From NCBI RefSeq assembly GCF_003047105.1, contig NZ_CP028473.1, positions 1 through 64,000 of the forward strand: a stretch of DNA of 64,000 bases, given 5' to 3'. Below, piece by piece: positions 53,832 through 63,200 of this stretch. The notes beneath the pieces were generated by a model. It had not been told where the DNA came from. It worked only from the letters and a program-made list of their open reading frames with translations, and ran no database searches. Source of the stretch: Celeribacter baekdonensis (GTDB lineage: Bacteria; Pseudomonadota; Alphaproteobacteria; Rhodobacterales; Rhodobacteraceae). The translations under genes were made by a program, and so were the position numbers. Positions within the stretch are counted from its first letter, which is position 1. Each line of letters starts with the position of its first letter.

Positions 53832-53920
53832 TTGACAGTGATTCGCGGGAGAGATATCCTCTAAGCGACCAAACTTTTCAGATTAGCTCTCAGGCCACGC
53901 TGCTTGGGGGCTTTTCTTTT
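53832..53920 (+). ncRNA. repABC counter-transcript RNA (incompatibility RNA) with promoter and terminator
   Basis: On the plus strand, opposite to repABC, a consensus promoter TTGACA (53832-53837), 17-bp spacer and TATCCT (53855-53860) is seen in the repB-repC gap. The RNA would start near 53867. It ends at a hairpin GCTCTCAG...TTGGGGGC (53886-53911, with G-U pairs) followed by TTTTCTTTT. The size of about 55 nt and the position are those of the ctRNA that limits repC expression in repABC plasmids. Confidence 0.82.
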
Positions 53921-53927
53921 GCCTAGA

Positions 53928-54923
53928 TCATTGTTCTGACTGCTCCTCTTTCGTCGCGAGGAATTCGCTGTACAGCTGATCAAGCCGACCCGAGAGAAAG
54001 TCCCCGAACTCGGTTGAATCTTGTGCCGTAAGCGAAATGCTGAATGCCTTTCCGGAACGACCGACGACTCCCTTGATGCGGCCTTTGCCGGCAGTCCAGG
54101 TTCGTTTCTTGGGCATGGCACGCGTTTTTCGGCGCTTCGGCGCCCTGCCCGCTTCTGCCAGCTTGCTGTGCAGGAACTCAAAGCGAGCATCACTGTCGAG
54201 GTTCTGAAACCCGTCGAACTCCAAAGCTTCCTTGAGGATCTTGTCATTCGATGGTTCCGAAGCCAACTTCTTGAAGTCTTCCCAGCGATCACGCCCAATC
54301 TGCTTGGCTGGCCCGATCTGTTCGATGACGTGCCGAGGGACGTTCTGCGCCACTGACAGCATCCGTGAAAGCAACGTCCCATCGATGGTAAGGGCGGACT
54401 GGATCACGTCCTTTGCTTGCCCCATATCCAAGAGGCTCTTCGCAAATAGGGCCTTCTCAATAAAAGAGAGATCTGCGCGCGCAGTGTTTTCCTGCCCTTG
54501 AGCAAGAATGTGAGCCACATCGTCCATTGGTTTTACAACTGCGCGAACCTTACGGCCTAGCGCCGAAGCAACTCGCACACGGCGATGCCCGAAGACGATC
54601 ATATAGCGGCCATCCGCTTCCGGATGCGGTCTAAGCAATACCGGCGTGTCCTGGCGACCTGCAGCGATCGATGCTTTCAGTTCGTCGAAAGCAACATCGT
54701 CATCACTAAGCCGATCCGAAACGAATGACACATCGATCAATTGCGGATCGATCTCGACAATGGTTTCGCCTTCAAGGAGACGCTTCGAGTTCTCCGCAAG
54801 GCTATCAATCGAAACCTTCATCGATTTCGAAGCACCGCGCATTGCGTATCCAGAGCGACCGGAATCCTTGGGCTGCTCCGGCGAGCCGGCCATAACGCTC
54901 TTTAGGAGGTCTTTGCGAGCCAT
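53928..54923 (-). CDS. repB: RepB, ParB-like partition protein
   Basis: This encodes 331 residues from ATG 54923 (MARKDLLKSVMAG), with GGGAGATGG upstream. The ParB N-terminal domain has LLRPHPEADGRYMIVFGHRR and the helix region ILAQGQENTARADLSFIEKA. A helix-turn-helix follows (LTIDGTLLSRMLSVAQN), and the C-terminal half is basic (RAPKRRKTRAMPKKR) with a dimerisation end. It binds the parS-like repeats at 54980-55020 and probably 56508-56523, together with RepA. Confidence 0.93.
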   Translation of the reverse strand: MARKDLLKSVMAGSPEQPKDSGRSGYAMRGASKSMKVSIDSLAENSKRLLEGETIVEIDPQLIDVSFVSDRLSDDDVAFDELKASIAAGRQDTPVLLRPHPEADGRYMIVFGHRRVRVASALGRKVRAVVKPMDDVAHILAQGQENTARADLSFIEKALFAKSLLDMGQAKDVIQSALTIDGTLLSRMLSVAQNVPRHVIEQIGPAKQIGRDRWEDFKKLASEPSNDKILKEALEFDGFQNLDSDARFEFLHSKLAEAGRAPKRRKTRAMPKKRTWTAGKGRIKGVVGRSGKAFSISLTAQDSTEFGDFLSGRLDQLYSEFLATKEEQSEQ

Positions 54924-54979
54924 CAAGCCATCTCCCTTTCGCCCGAATCCAACCGACGCGCAGCGCGCATTTCGACAGT

Positions 54980-55020
54980 TGCACGGCTGTCAAAACTGGC
55001 TCTCTGCACGGCTGTCAAAA
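54980..55020. repeat. parS: Two parS-like repeats between repA and repB
   Basis: TGCACGGCTGTCAAAA occurs exactly twice, at 54980-54995 and 55005-55020, 25 bp apart. A third copy (one base different at its end) lies at 56508-56523 upstream of repA. The longer form TTGCACGGCTGTCAA is a partial palindrome. Its position in the repAB gap is where repABC plasmids carry parS. The minus strand reads TTGACAGCCGTGCA, so a promoter -35 role is also possible. Confidence 0.7.
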
Positions 55021-55026
55021 CCTTAG

Positions 55027-56238
55027 TCATTCACGCCCCCAAGCCTTGTGGATCAGTTCGGCGATTTCGTCGTTCACGTCATTCAAAGATGTCACTGCGC
55101 GGTCGTAAGTAGTCCGCACGAACTGAGACCGTTCAACTTCGTAAAGCGTCTGCTTGGTGATCCCGGCGTCGGAGATCGCCGTAGACTTCAGCACAGGAGC
55201 CGACAGCATCTGATTTGGGAACATCGCCTGGAGGAACCCAACCATCTGCTTTTGGGGACCGTCCGTTGGTTCAAATCGCGTTACGAGGTATCGGAACCAC
55301 TTCAGGCGCATGTTCGCTCCAGCGTCACGGATCGTCTTCATGATCCCGCCCAGCATCAGGAGAAACTGGCTCATCGACATGACGTCCAGCATCTGAGGAT
55401 GGACCGTCACAATGACTGAGGAAGAAGCCGTGAGAGCAGTGAGCGTGAGGTAGCCCAGCTGAGGAGGGCAATCGATCACAACCACGTCATAACGGTCATC
55501 AACCTCGCTAAGCGCCTTCGATATACGAGTGAAGAAGGTGCGGCCCTCATGGGGATCGCTGCTCGTCAAAGCAACCGGGGTATCGTATTCGTATTCTTGA
55601 AGCTCGAGACTTGCCGGAACGATATCTAGGTTGGGAAAGTTTGTTGGCCGGATCACCTCTGAGATCGGCTTGCGCTCGTCATCATACCGAAGTGTTTCGT
55701 AGAGCGAAGGCACGTCGTCGAGTTCAGGCTGAATGCCATGCAAAGCTGTGAGCGAGGCTTGAGGGTCCAAGTCGATCGCAAGAACTCGATGCCCCTTCAG
55801 CGCCAAGTGCTGCGCGAGGTGGGCGGCGGTAGTGGTCTTTCCGGAACCCCCTTTGAAGTTCACGACAGACACGACGTGCAGTTCTTCGCCAGGCTGCCGA
55901 TAGGGGACATAACGGCGTTTACCGGGGCGGCCATGCTTGTCGAGATAAGCTCTCAGTTCGAGCATTTGTTCAGCTGAATAGCTACGTCTCCCCGACGACG
56001 AAGTTTCCGGATCGGGGCCCTTACCTTCGAGGTGGAGCTTCTTGATTGTCGACTGCGTGACACCGAGGTAGTAGGCGACCTCTGCTAGGGAAAACTGACG
56101 TAGACCTTTTTGAGCGTCCGGAGGATACTGTTCTTGCCGCAACATGTTGAGGCGATCAGATATCAGCTCCCCCTGCTGGAGGATGATCTCGTCGAAGGGT
56201 TGATCCTTCGTATCAGCCTCAAAAGACCTTTCTCGCAT
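55027..56238 (-). CDS. repA: RepA, ParA-like partition ATPase and autorepressor
   Basis: This encodes 403 residues from ATG 56238. The N-terminal part has a MerR-like helix-turn-helix, SLAEVAYYLGVTQSTIKKL, which binds the operator. The ATPase has the deviant Walker A VVNFKGGSGKTTTAAHL, then VLAIDLDPQASLTAL and VVVIDCPPQLGYLTL. It segregates the plasmid with RepB and represses the repABC promoter. Only the parS-like repeats separate it from repB. Confidence 0.94.
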   Translation of the reverse strand: MRERSFEADTKDQPFDEIILQQGELISDRLNMLRQEQYPPDAQKGLRQFSLAEVAYYLGVTQSTIKKLHLEGKGPDPETSSSGRRSYSAEQMLELRAYLDKHGRPGKRRYVPYRQPGEELHVVSVVNFKGGSGKTTTAAHLAQHLALKGHRVLAIDLDPQASLTALHGIQPELDDVPSLYETLRYDDERKPISEVIRPTNFPNLDIVPASLELQEYEYDTPVALTSSDPHEGRTFFTRISKALSEVDDRYDVVVIDCPPQLGYLTLTALTASSSVIVTVHPQMLDVMSMSQFLLMLGGIMKTIRDAGANMRLKWFRYLVTRFEPTDGPQKQMVGFLQAMFPNQMLSAPVLKSTAISDAGITKQTLYEVERSQFVRTTYDRAVTSLNDVNDEIAELIHKAWGRE

Positions 56239-56680
56239 CTGCCCGCCCTCTAAATATCGCTTTTTCAGCGAATTCGCTCTTTAAAGTGTCATCTACACGG
56301 AAAATCGAGTCTTAACAACGTTTATTGCTCGGCTGTTCGGCCTCACCTCAGTCGCCAGCGAGTCTAGAGGCCACAACAAACCATGGCGACAACCCTAGAT
56401 CGCAGCCCAACATATAGATTCAACGGGGTTCTTAGCCACGCGAGATGAGACCGTGGTTCCGTGCCAACGTAGTCATATCTAACTGTTATATTTGTATTTT
56501 TTCGCTCTGCACGGCTGTCAAATGGCTGCCTACCCAGATCGTCAATGCCGGTCCCAGTTACGAAGGCACTCATGCTCCGCTTTTACTTTGCAAGGTTGAA
56601 TACCACTCAGATCTAACTTCATTTACTTCGTTTAGTGAGCGGCGCGAAAGCTTTTCAACGCGTAAGTCGACCGTATCAGT
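56239..56680. promoter_or_regulatory. Region upstream of repA with a third parS-like repeat
   Basis: This AT-rich stretch holds no supported gene. The third parS-like repeat at 56508-56523 contains, on the minus strand, TTGACA followed 19 bases later by TACAAA, a possible repA promoter with a 5' leader of about 240 bp. A RepA/RepB operator here would allow autoregulation. Confidence 0.45.
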
Positions 56681-56697
56681 GGCAAGCGAAAAAATGA

Positions 56698-56725
56698 GAA
56701 TCGGCCGGGTTGCCCCGGCCGATTC
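56698..56725 (-). terminator. Hairpin terminator after the truncated DUF736 copy
   Basis: GAATCGGCCGGG-TTGC-CCCGGCCGATTC is a perfect 12-bp stem with, on the minus strand, the following tail TCATTTTTTCG. It lies just after the stop of the truncated DUF736 copy, matching the arrangement at 38831-38854 although the stem sequence differs. Confidence 0.7.
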
Positions 56726-56731
56726 TTTTCG

Positions 56732-56862
56732 TCACGCCGCGTCTTTTGGCCCCCAAGGGATGACGGCCTGCAGGGACAGATCGTCCTGGTTGGCGGCCTT
56801 GCCGAGGTTCGCGTTGAAGCCGTGGTCGCGGATGGTCAGCGTGTAGTAGTCGGCGCCGGTCT
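56732..56862 (-). pseudogene. Truncated second copy of the DUF736 gene
   Basis: The 3' part of a DUF736 gene is present, matching 38862-38992 closely, with mostly synonymous differences in the C-terminal 40 codons (LTIRDHGFNANLGKAANQDD). At GGCGCCGGTCT (56852-56862) the sequence jumps to the bases that follow the second GGCGCCGGTCT of the intact locus (39293-39303). The 5' part of the gene has therefore been lost by deletion between two 11-bp repeats. It is not functional as a DUF736 gene. Confidence 0.8.
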
Positions 56863-57010
56863 TTTTGATCCGCGAGGAATGGCCCGCAGGGTCAGGGGAA
56901 AAAGATCGGCGACAACCTTTGTGGACGGGACGACAGCTGCGACCAGCATGTCATGCAACTCAGACAAAGGGAGAAGTGCGGTGGCCACGAAGGAAGGTGG
57001 GTGAACAGCC
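56863..57010. repeat. Second copy of the DUF736 upstream tract
   Basis: This tract repeats 39304-39450 with few substitutions and no gaps over about 140 bases (for example CGACAACCTTTGTGGACGGG in both). The hairpin is weakened (TGGCCC-GCA-GGGTCA). Together with the truncated gene it gives a direct repeat of the leading-region locus, 17.5 kb away. From 57011 to 57185 no gene is supported. Confidence 0.75.
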
Positions 57011-57185
57011 GAACGAGATGCCGACGGTTGGCGATCTAGTGTGAAACCGACATATTAGCCCAGTGCAGTCGACAGGCCTTTCCTAAGAAAGTGGCGGTAG
57101 GCTACTGTCCGCAAAGCTATCGCGTGGGAGACATACTGTCGATTTTGCGACATTTCAGCTACACCAGCCGCGAGGAGATCGACCA

Positions 57186-57818
57186 GTGAACGATGAAGTA
57201 GAAGAAACTTGCTGTCGATTTTGTGGCTCGCCGATGCAGAAAGGCTATGTTTTCTGTAAGCAGTGCAATCACTTCAACGACTGGCGGCGGCACTTCTCTA
57301 TTTCGACGCCAGTATTGGGACTACTTGTGGCGCTGGTATCCGTTTTAGGCATCAACGCAAACAATGTTCTGCAGGCACTCGACCCCAATCGGGCAAACTT
57401 TTTGATCGGCGGTCAGTTGATTGATGCAGATAGATTTCGAATGACCGTTACAAACACAGGTGGTGAACTTGGTTTCATCGGAGACAGGTTGGCATGCGAG
57501 CCGAAGTTGGAAGGCGGAAACTCTCTGTCATTCCGAGCTTCAACGGCGACAGGTGTAGCCGCAGGCGAGCAAGTCGAGCTAATCTTTGAGCCAAACAGCA
57601 CCTACTACATCAAATTTCTCATTGCGCTTGAAGATGGAGATTTCCAACCAACACAGCCGGAGGATGGATATGGCTTCAGATCGATCAGTGAGGACCTCGG
57701 AGGGCCGTGGACTTGCAGCATTCACGCGTACGATCGACATGGGCCGGTCTCTGTTTCGCTTAGCGGCAACGAGCTCGGACTGACAATGCGAAACGGTCGC
57801 ATTTCAGGAAGTCTATAA
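57186..57818 (+). CDS. Zinc-ribbon membrane-anchored hypothetical protein, 210 aa
   Basis: GTG 57186 follows GAGGAG. The N-terminus has a zinc ribbon, CRFCGSPMQKGYVFCKQC, a short basic linker, and one membrane helix, TPVLGLLVALVSVLGIN (about residues 42-60). The remaining 150 residues are probably extracytoplasmic beta-rich sequence (MTVTNTGGELGFIGD, GEQVELIFEPNSTYYIKFL). I do not recognise a family. It stands alone between repA and the DUF2493 gene, on the opposite strand to both, and has a softer G+C content, so it may be a recent arrival. Confidence 0.65.
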   Translation: MNDEVEETCCRFCGSPMQKGYVFCKQCNHFNDWRRHFSISTPVLGLLVALVSVLGINANNVLQALDPNRANFLIGGQLIDADRFRMTVTNTGGELGFIGDRLACEPKLEGGNSLSFRASTATGVAAGEQVELIFEPNSTYYIKFLIALEDGDFQPTQPEDGYGFRSISEDLGGPWTCSIHAYDRHGPVSVSLSGNELGLTMRNGRISGSL

Positions 57819-58002
57819 ACTTCATTTGCAAAAACTACGCTTCTGTCAGTGGCGAAAACAACCGTTTGTGCCGCATGCAGAAACGTCGAAGCGGCCATTG
57901 GCGCATCCACAGCGAAATCTCACTTCGTACTGCATTGCTCCCCTTTCAAGAAAATAGCTCCAATGGCAGCCTCGTCGAACTAAGCCGAAAACGAACCGGG
58001 GC

Positions 58003-58914
58003 CTAAGCCCCGATCCTCTTGATGCGGATCCCGAGCTTGCGGGCCTTGTCGACGATGTTCTCGGTGATCCCGGAGCCCGGTGTTGCGATCAGGCCCTGCG
58101 GCATGGTCTCGAGCATCTTGTCGTTGCGCTTGAAGGGGGCCGCCTTGCCGTGGCTCTTCCAGTCGGGTTTGAAGACCACCTGGGTAACACCGCGCGTATC
58201 TGCCCAGCGGGCGGCGATCATCTCGGCACCTTTTGGAGTGCCACCATGCATGAGCACCATGTCGGGGTATTTCTGATGGGTGGCATCGAGGACGGACCAG
58301 ATCAGATCGTAGGCGTGATAGTCCCCGCCCGAGAACGCGATCCGCGTGCCTTCGGGGCAGTGCACCTCGGTCTCCTTGCGGCGCTTGGCCGATAGATAGG
58401 CCCGGCTGTCCACCACGGCGGAGGTGAGGCCGCGATGAGAGACGCGTGATCCAGTGCGGGGCAGCCAGGGAGAACCGGTGGCGGCCGAGAAATGGTCCAC
58501 GGCCAAATCGCGCATCTGTTCGAAAGCGTCGCGATGGTCCCAGAGTTTGAGCCCGATCATCTGGAGTCGTTCCAGCTCGACCGAGGCGACCTCGGAGCCG
58601 TCCTGGATGGCCAGACTTTCCCGGACCTCGGATTCATTGTCGTCGAGGAGCTTCTGGATATGGGCCAGCCGGCGATGGAAGATCGAGGTGAGGGACCAGA
58701 GCATCTCTTCGAGATTGTCTTCCAACTGGCTGCCAGTGAGAAGGCCGGTGGTGGTCTCAAAAAGTGTCGCCATGGCGAGATCAACCTCGTCAGGCTGGGG
58801 CAGGGGGCGGTGATCGGTCTCGCCAGGTCCCGGTGTTGCGCCATGAAGTGCGAGGTGGTCGAGGATGGCGGAGGTTACGCCGGTCTCCTCGGGGATGTCT
58901 GTCTGATGGGGCAT
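58003..58914 (-). CDS. DUF2493-family protein (SLOG-like fold)
   Basis: This encodes 303 residues. The N-terminal half is helical (EEMLWSLTSIFHRRLAHIQK). The C-terminal half has the DUF2493 core: TRIAFSGGDYHAYDLIWSVL, MVLMHGGTPKGAEMIAARWA and GLIATPGSGITENIVDKA, a Rossmann-like nucleotide-binding pattern. It is common on alphaproteobacterial plasmids and its function is unknown. It lies downstream of the toprim gene on the same strand, with a leader element resembling that of DUF736 in between. Confidence 0.85.
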   Translation of the reverse strand: MPHQTDIPEETGVTSAILDHLALHGATPGPGETDHRPLPQPDEVDLAMATLFETTTGLLTGSQLEDNLEEMLWSLTSIFHRRLAHIQKLLDDNESEVRESLAIQDGSEVASVELERLQMIGLKLWDHRDAFEQMRDLAVDHFSAATGSPWLPRTGSRVSHRGLTSAVVDSRAYLSAKRRKETEVHCPEGTRIAFSGGDYHAYDLIWSVLDATHQKYPDMVLMHGGTPKGAEMIAARWADTRGVTQVVFKPDWKSHGKAAPFKRNDKMLETMPQGLIATPGSGITENIVDKARKLGIRIKRIGA

Positions 58915-58998
58915 TGTCTGGTTCCTCTGTTTGATCTGACCCGATTTGGATGGGGCGATAACAGGACCGGCGGCGACCGGGCCGCATCCGTCAGGATC

Positions 58999-59064
58999 GA
59001 AGCGCAGCGGAGAATGCGCCGCGGGCCGGAAAATTGTTCCCGCGAGGAATGAGCCGAAGGCTCA
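58999..59064. promoter_or_regulatory. Leader element upstream of DUF2493, like that of DUF736
   Basis: GAAGCGCAGCGGAG (58999-59012) and the hairpin TGAGCC-GAA-GGCTCA (59050-59064) are separated by 37 bp, flanked by GCGAGGAA and GGGGGATTTTTT. The compensating base change in the stem (C-G here, G-C at 39321) supports a structural role. On the plus strand the hairpin with T6 could also act as a terminator. Confidence 0.55.
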
Positions 59065-59213
59065 GGGGGATTTTTTGGTGCGGGGCGCATTGCTGCCCGG
59101 GCGAGGAGCACTCTGCTCCGACCCGCCGGTCCATCGCTCCCCTTATCCAAACGGGATCAGATCGAGCCCGCGGAACCTTTGCCCCTTCAGTTATCACGAG
59201 AGGAGGCTGGCGC

Positions 59214-60260
59214 TCACCCGTCCTCGATCTCCAGACCTTGCGCTTTCATGGCCTTCAACAAGGACCGGCGCAGCGGATCTTTGCCAAAAGCCCGCAAATC
59301 GTCGTTGAAATCGCCCATGTTTGGCACGAGATCACCAAAGGCAATTCCAATCAATTCCAGCTGGTTACGCAATCTTATGGATGCGTTACGTCCAGCCTCG
59401 TCATTGTCCCGCGCGATCCAGATGCGCTGGATGCCCGGCGGCGGGATGAAGAGGCCGAGATGGGTGGCGGTGAGACAGGAGGCGAGATCGAACTCCGGGA
59501 GAGCGGTGCCGATCGAGAGGGTGTTCTCGAGACCTTCGCCGACGATGAGATCGCTGCGAGGTGAGCCGGACCAGAAGCGGATGGCATGGCCATGAAGCTG
59601 CCCAAGGATCCGTTTTGGGCTCTCGATCGCGGCCAACCCGCCGGTAGACGGGTCGAGATAGGTGCGCGCACATCCGGTGACCTGACCACGATTGTCGGTG
59701 ATCTTCGCCAGCAGGGCAGGGGCCCTTTGCGGCGGATCGGCGTCGTCCTCGCCCTGCCGCAGAAAGACCCGTGGGTGATAGCGGAGGGCAGGACCGAGCC
59801 GTGTGATCCCGCGACCTTGCAGATAGGTGGCGGCCAAGGTGCCAAGCACCGGCTTGCCGGCGGCAAAGAGTTTGCGCGCCCGCGCGATACGTTTGTTCGT
59901 GGAAGCATCCGGACGCTCAGCCTTTCGGGTGTCACGCAGAGCGGCAGGGCAGGGGGCCTCACCGAGGAAGGACCGGGCCTCCCTCAGCGTTTCCTTCAGC
60001 GTGACCGATCCAAGCCGTTCCTTCAGCAGGTCGATCAGATCGCCATATTCACCCGTCGCGAAATCTTGCCAGGACCCAGCTTTACGACCACCCTGCGCTT
60101 GCAGCCGGATCGCGAGACTCTGGCCCTTTGCGCCAGAGGTATCGCCGACCTGCCAATAGTTGCCCTGCTTACGCCCCTCGGGGAAATACTGTCGGCAGAA
60201 ACTCTCGGCACGGTCTGCCAGATCGGCCGAGAGGTCTGCGATACTGCGCCGCGCGTTCAT
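59214..60260 (-). CDS. Toprim-domain primase-like protein
   Basis: This encodes 348 residues. The N-terminal part (WQDFATGEYGDLIDLLKERL) resembles the CHC2/DUF7146-type region of plasmid primases. The toprim domain has LIVGEGLENTLSIGTALPEF with the catalytic Glu, and IWIARDNDEAGRNAS with the Asp-x-Asp. It may prime the complementary strand of incoming single-stranded DNA. Its start overlaps the stop of the strawberry-notch gene (ATGA), so they form one operon. Confidence 0.85.
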   Translation of the reverse strand: MNARRSIADLSADLADRAESFCRQYFPEGRKQGNYWQVGDTSGAKGQSLAIRLQAQGGRKAGSWQDFATGEYGDLIDLLKERLGSVTLKETLREARSFLGEAPCPAALRDTRKAERPDASTNKRIARARKLFAAGKPVLGTLAATYLQGRGITRLGPALRYHPRVFLRQGEDDADPPQRAPALLAKITDNRGQVTGCARTYLDPSTGGLAAIESPKRILGQLHGHAIRFWSGSPRSDLIVGEGLENTLSIGTALPEFDLASCLTATHLGLFIPPPGIQRIWIARDNDEAGRNASIRLRNQLELIGIAFGDLVPNMGDFNDDLRAFGKDPLRRSLLKAMKAQGLEIEDG

Positions 60261-63200
60261 GCGGCGGCCTCCGATGCGCTTGCGCCAACCGGATGTGCGG
60301 CAAGAACCCGTGCAAGAACGTCAATGCCGTCCACCGGGATGAACATCCGCGTCTTCCATTGGATCACTTCGGTGAAGCAGCCCATGACCTTCAGACCGGG
60401 CAGGGCTGCACCCGACGCACCGATCAGCTCGAGCCTAGGCTGACCCATGACCAGCGACCGGCGCAGCTGGTAGCCGCCAAGGAGGCTCAGGGTCGTTCGC
60501 GCCTCCATCACCGCGCCGAACACCTCCTGCGGCGTCATCTCGATCTGACAATCGAGCCCGAGCCGCGCATAGACATTGAGAAGCTGCTCCTGGCTGACCA
60601 AGCGACCGATGGCGCGCTCCCCGTCCTCGGTCTGCAGGCGATAGATGCGCATGTTGTCGGCGGGCAGCCGGTCCCAGATTGGCAGGAGAAGGCCGCAGAT
60701 CAGTGTGATCTTCGACGTGGTGAACTCCGGCACCGCGTCGACCTCGGCCCGCCAGAGCTGTTCGAACATCGCATCATTAATCTCTTCCCAGTGCGATTTC
60801 GAGAATTCGGAAAGTGCGAGGATCTCGGTCGCCAAGGGCCGCAGAAGCTTCACCCGCAGGATCGGCACGCCATCCTCATCCATGAAGGCCGGCGCCTTCA
60901 CCATCAGGGCCGCGCGTTTGGAGGAGGTGTTCCAGCAGAGCGTCGCACCCTTCGTATCGGCGCAGATCGCTCTAACCCGGGGCAGGGTGAGCGGATCGTT
61001 GCGATCGGTGCGCTCCACGGTCAGCGCGGTTGCCGTTGCGCCCGTCGCCTCATGCTCGAAGATGACCTTGCGGTCGACGATCTCGAACTTCTCGGCGCGC
61101 AGGGTCTCAAGCCCGACGTCCAGCGTGCCTGCCTGGCGCGCATCTTCGATGATAGCCGAAAGAAACCCGCCGAAGGCCTCAAAGATTGCATCCTGCATGT
61201 CGATGCGGAGGGCCAGGCAGCGGTTCAGGAACTGCTGGATCGGCGGCAGGTTTTCTTTCATCGTACCATCCGCCTCATCGAGCGTCAGCCCGGTCATCTC
61301 CTGAAACTTCGCGTAGGAGCAGGCGTCGATCTTGCCCGCCCGCAGCTTGTAGAAGAACTGCCGCAGCGCCGCGCGCGCGTAGGGACTCTCGAGGTTGTCC
61401 TCTGCGCGGAACATGTTCTGCCCGCCGGTCTCGCGTTGCCCCTTGGTGATGGCCCCGAGCGTGTCGAGACGGCGGGCGATGGTGGAAAGAAACCGCTTCT
61501 CGCCTTTCACATTGGTCGCCACCGGCCGGAACAGCGGCGGCTGCGCCTGGTTGGTACGATTGGTGCGCCCGAGCCCCTGGATCGCATTGTCGGCCTTCCA
61601 GCCGGGCTCCAGAAGGTAATGCACCCGATGGCGCTGGTTCTTGGCCCCGAGATCGGCATGGTAGCTGCGCCCGGTGCCACCGGCATCGGAGAAGATCAGG
61701 ATGCGCTTGGCATCATCCATGAAGGCCTGGGTTTCGCCCAGATTGGAGGAGGCGGGGCGGTTCTCGACCTTGAGCCGTCCTTGCCGCGTTTTCACGATGC
61801 GCCGCTTGCGCCCCGTGACCTCGGCGACCGCCTCCCCGCCGAAATGCCAGAGGATCTGGTCGAGCGCGCCCTGCACCGGAGCGAGGGCACCCAGATGTTC
61901 GACAAGAGCGTCCCGCCGCCGCTCCGCCTCACGGCAGATAATCGGATTGCCGTCGCCATCGAGGGCAGAACGCGAGCGCAGATCGCCATTCTCGTCCGTA
62001 TAGGGCTCAAAAAGCTGCGTCGGGAAGCTGTGCAACAGGTAGTCCATGATGTTCTCGCGCGGCGTAAAATCGACCTGCAGATCATCCCACTCGGAGGGCG
62101 GGATGTCTTCGAGGCGGCGCTCCATCACTGCCTCGCTGGTCGACACCACCTGGATCACCGCCGAATGACCCGCAGCCAGATCCGCCTCGATCGAACGGAT
62201 CAGGGAGGGGCACTTCATAGCGGTGATGAGATGGTTGAAGAAGCGCTGTTTGTTGCTCTCGAAGGCTGAACGCGCGGCGGATTTAGCCTGGGCGTTCAGC
62301 GTGCCGGTCTCGGAGGATATGCCCGAGGCCTGAAGCGCCGCCTCGAGGTTGTTGTGAATGATCTGATAGGCATCGGCGTAGCTGTCGTAGATCGCGACTT
62401 GGGCAGGCGTCAGCTCATGCACCAGCATCTCGTATTCGACCCCGGCGTAAGAGAGGGACCGCGCCAGATAAAGCCCGAGCGCCTTCAGGTCGCGCGAGAT
62501 AATCTCCATGGCGGCGATACCCCCGGCTTCCATCGCGGCGACGAACTCTGCCCGCGTCACAAAGGGGAAATCCCCGGTGCCCCAGAGCCCGAGGCGGGAG
62601 GCATAGGCCAGATTGCCGACAACCGTCGCACCAGTGGCCGAGACGTAAAGGACGCGTGCATCCGGAACCGCGTTCTGCAATGCAAGACCAGCGAGGCCTT
62701 GCTGGGAGGCGCGTCTGTCGCCGCGGTCGGACTTTTCGCCGGCGGCGTTCGCCATGGCGTGGCTTTCATCAAAAGCGATGACCCCGTCGAACCCCTCGCC
62801 AAGCCAGGACGTCACCTGGTCGAGGCGAGAGGCTTTGCCCTCGCGTGTCGCAGAGCGCAGCGTGGCATAGGTGACGAAAAGGATGCCTTCGGGAAGCCTG
62901 ATGTCGCTCCCTTGGCGGAATTTCGAGAGCGGCATGATATCGCTTTCGCGCCCGCCGAGCGCCACCCAGTCGCGGCGCGCATCCTCGATGAGCTTATCGC
63001 TTTTTGACACCCAGACTGCCCGGCGACACCCCTTCAGCCAATTGTCGAGGATGATACCCGCGACCTGCCGTCCCTTGCCACAACCCGTGCCATCGCCCAG
63101 GAACCAGCCTTTGCGCAGGCGAAAGGCACCTTCGTCGCCCTCGGCCGCGGCCATCAGCTGGCCTTCGATTTCGCCGCGCTTGAACCAGCCCTTCAAGTGC

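Noticed and set aside
60128..62269. A 713-codon plus-strand open frame
   Set aside because: It is the high-GC shadow of the strawberry-notch gene, which has complete helicase motifs on the minus strand.
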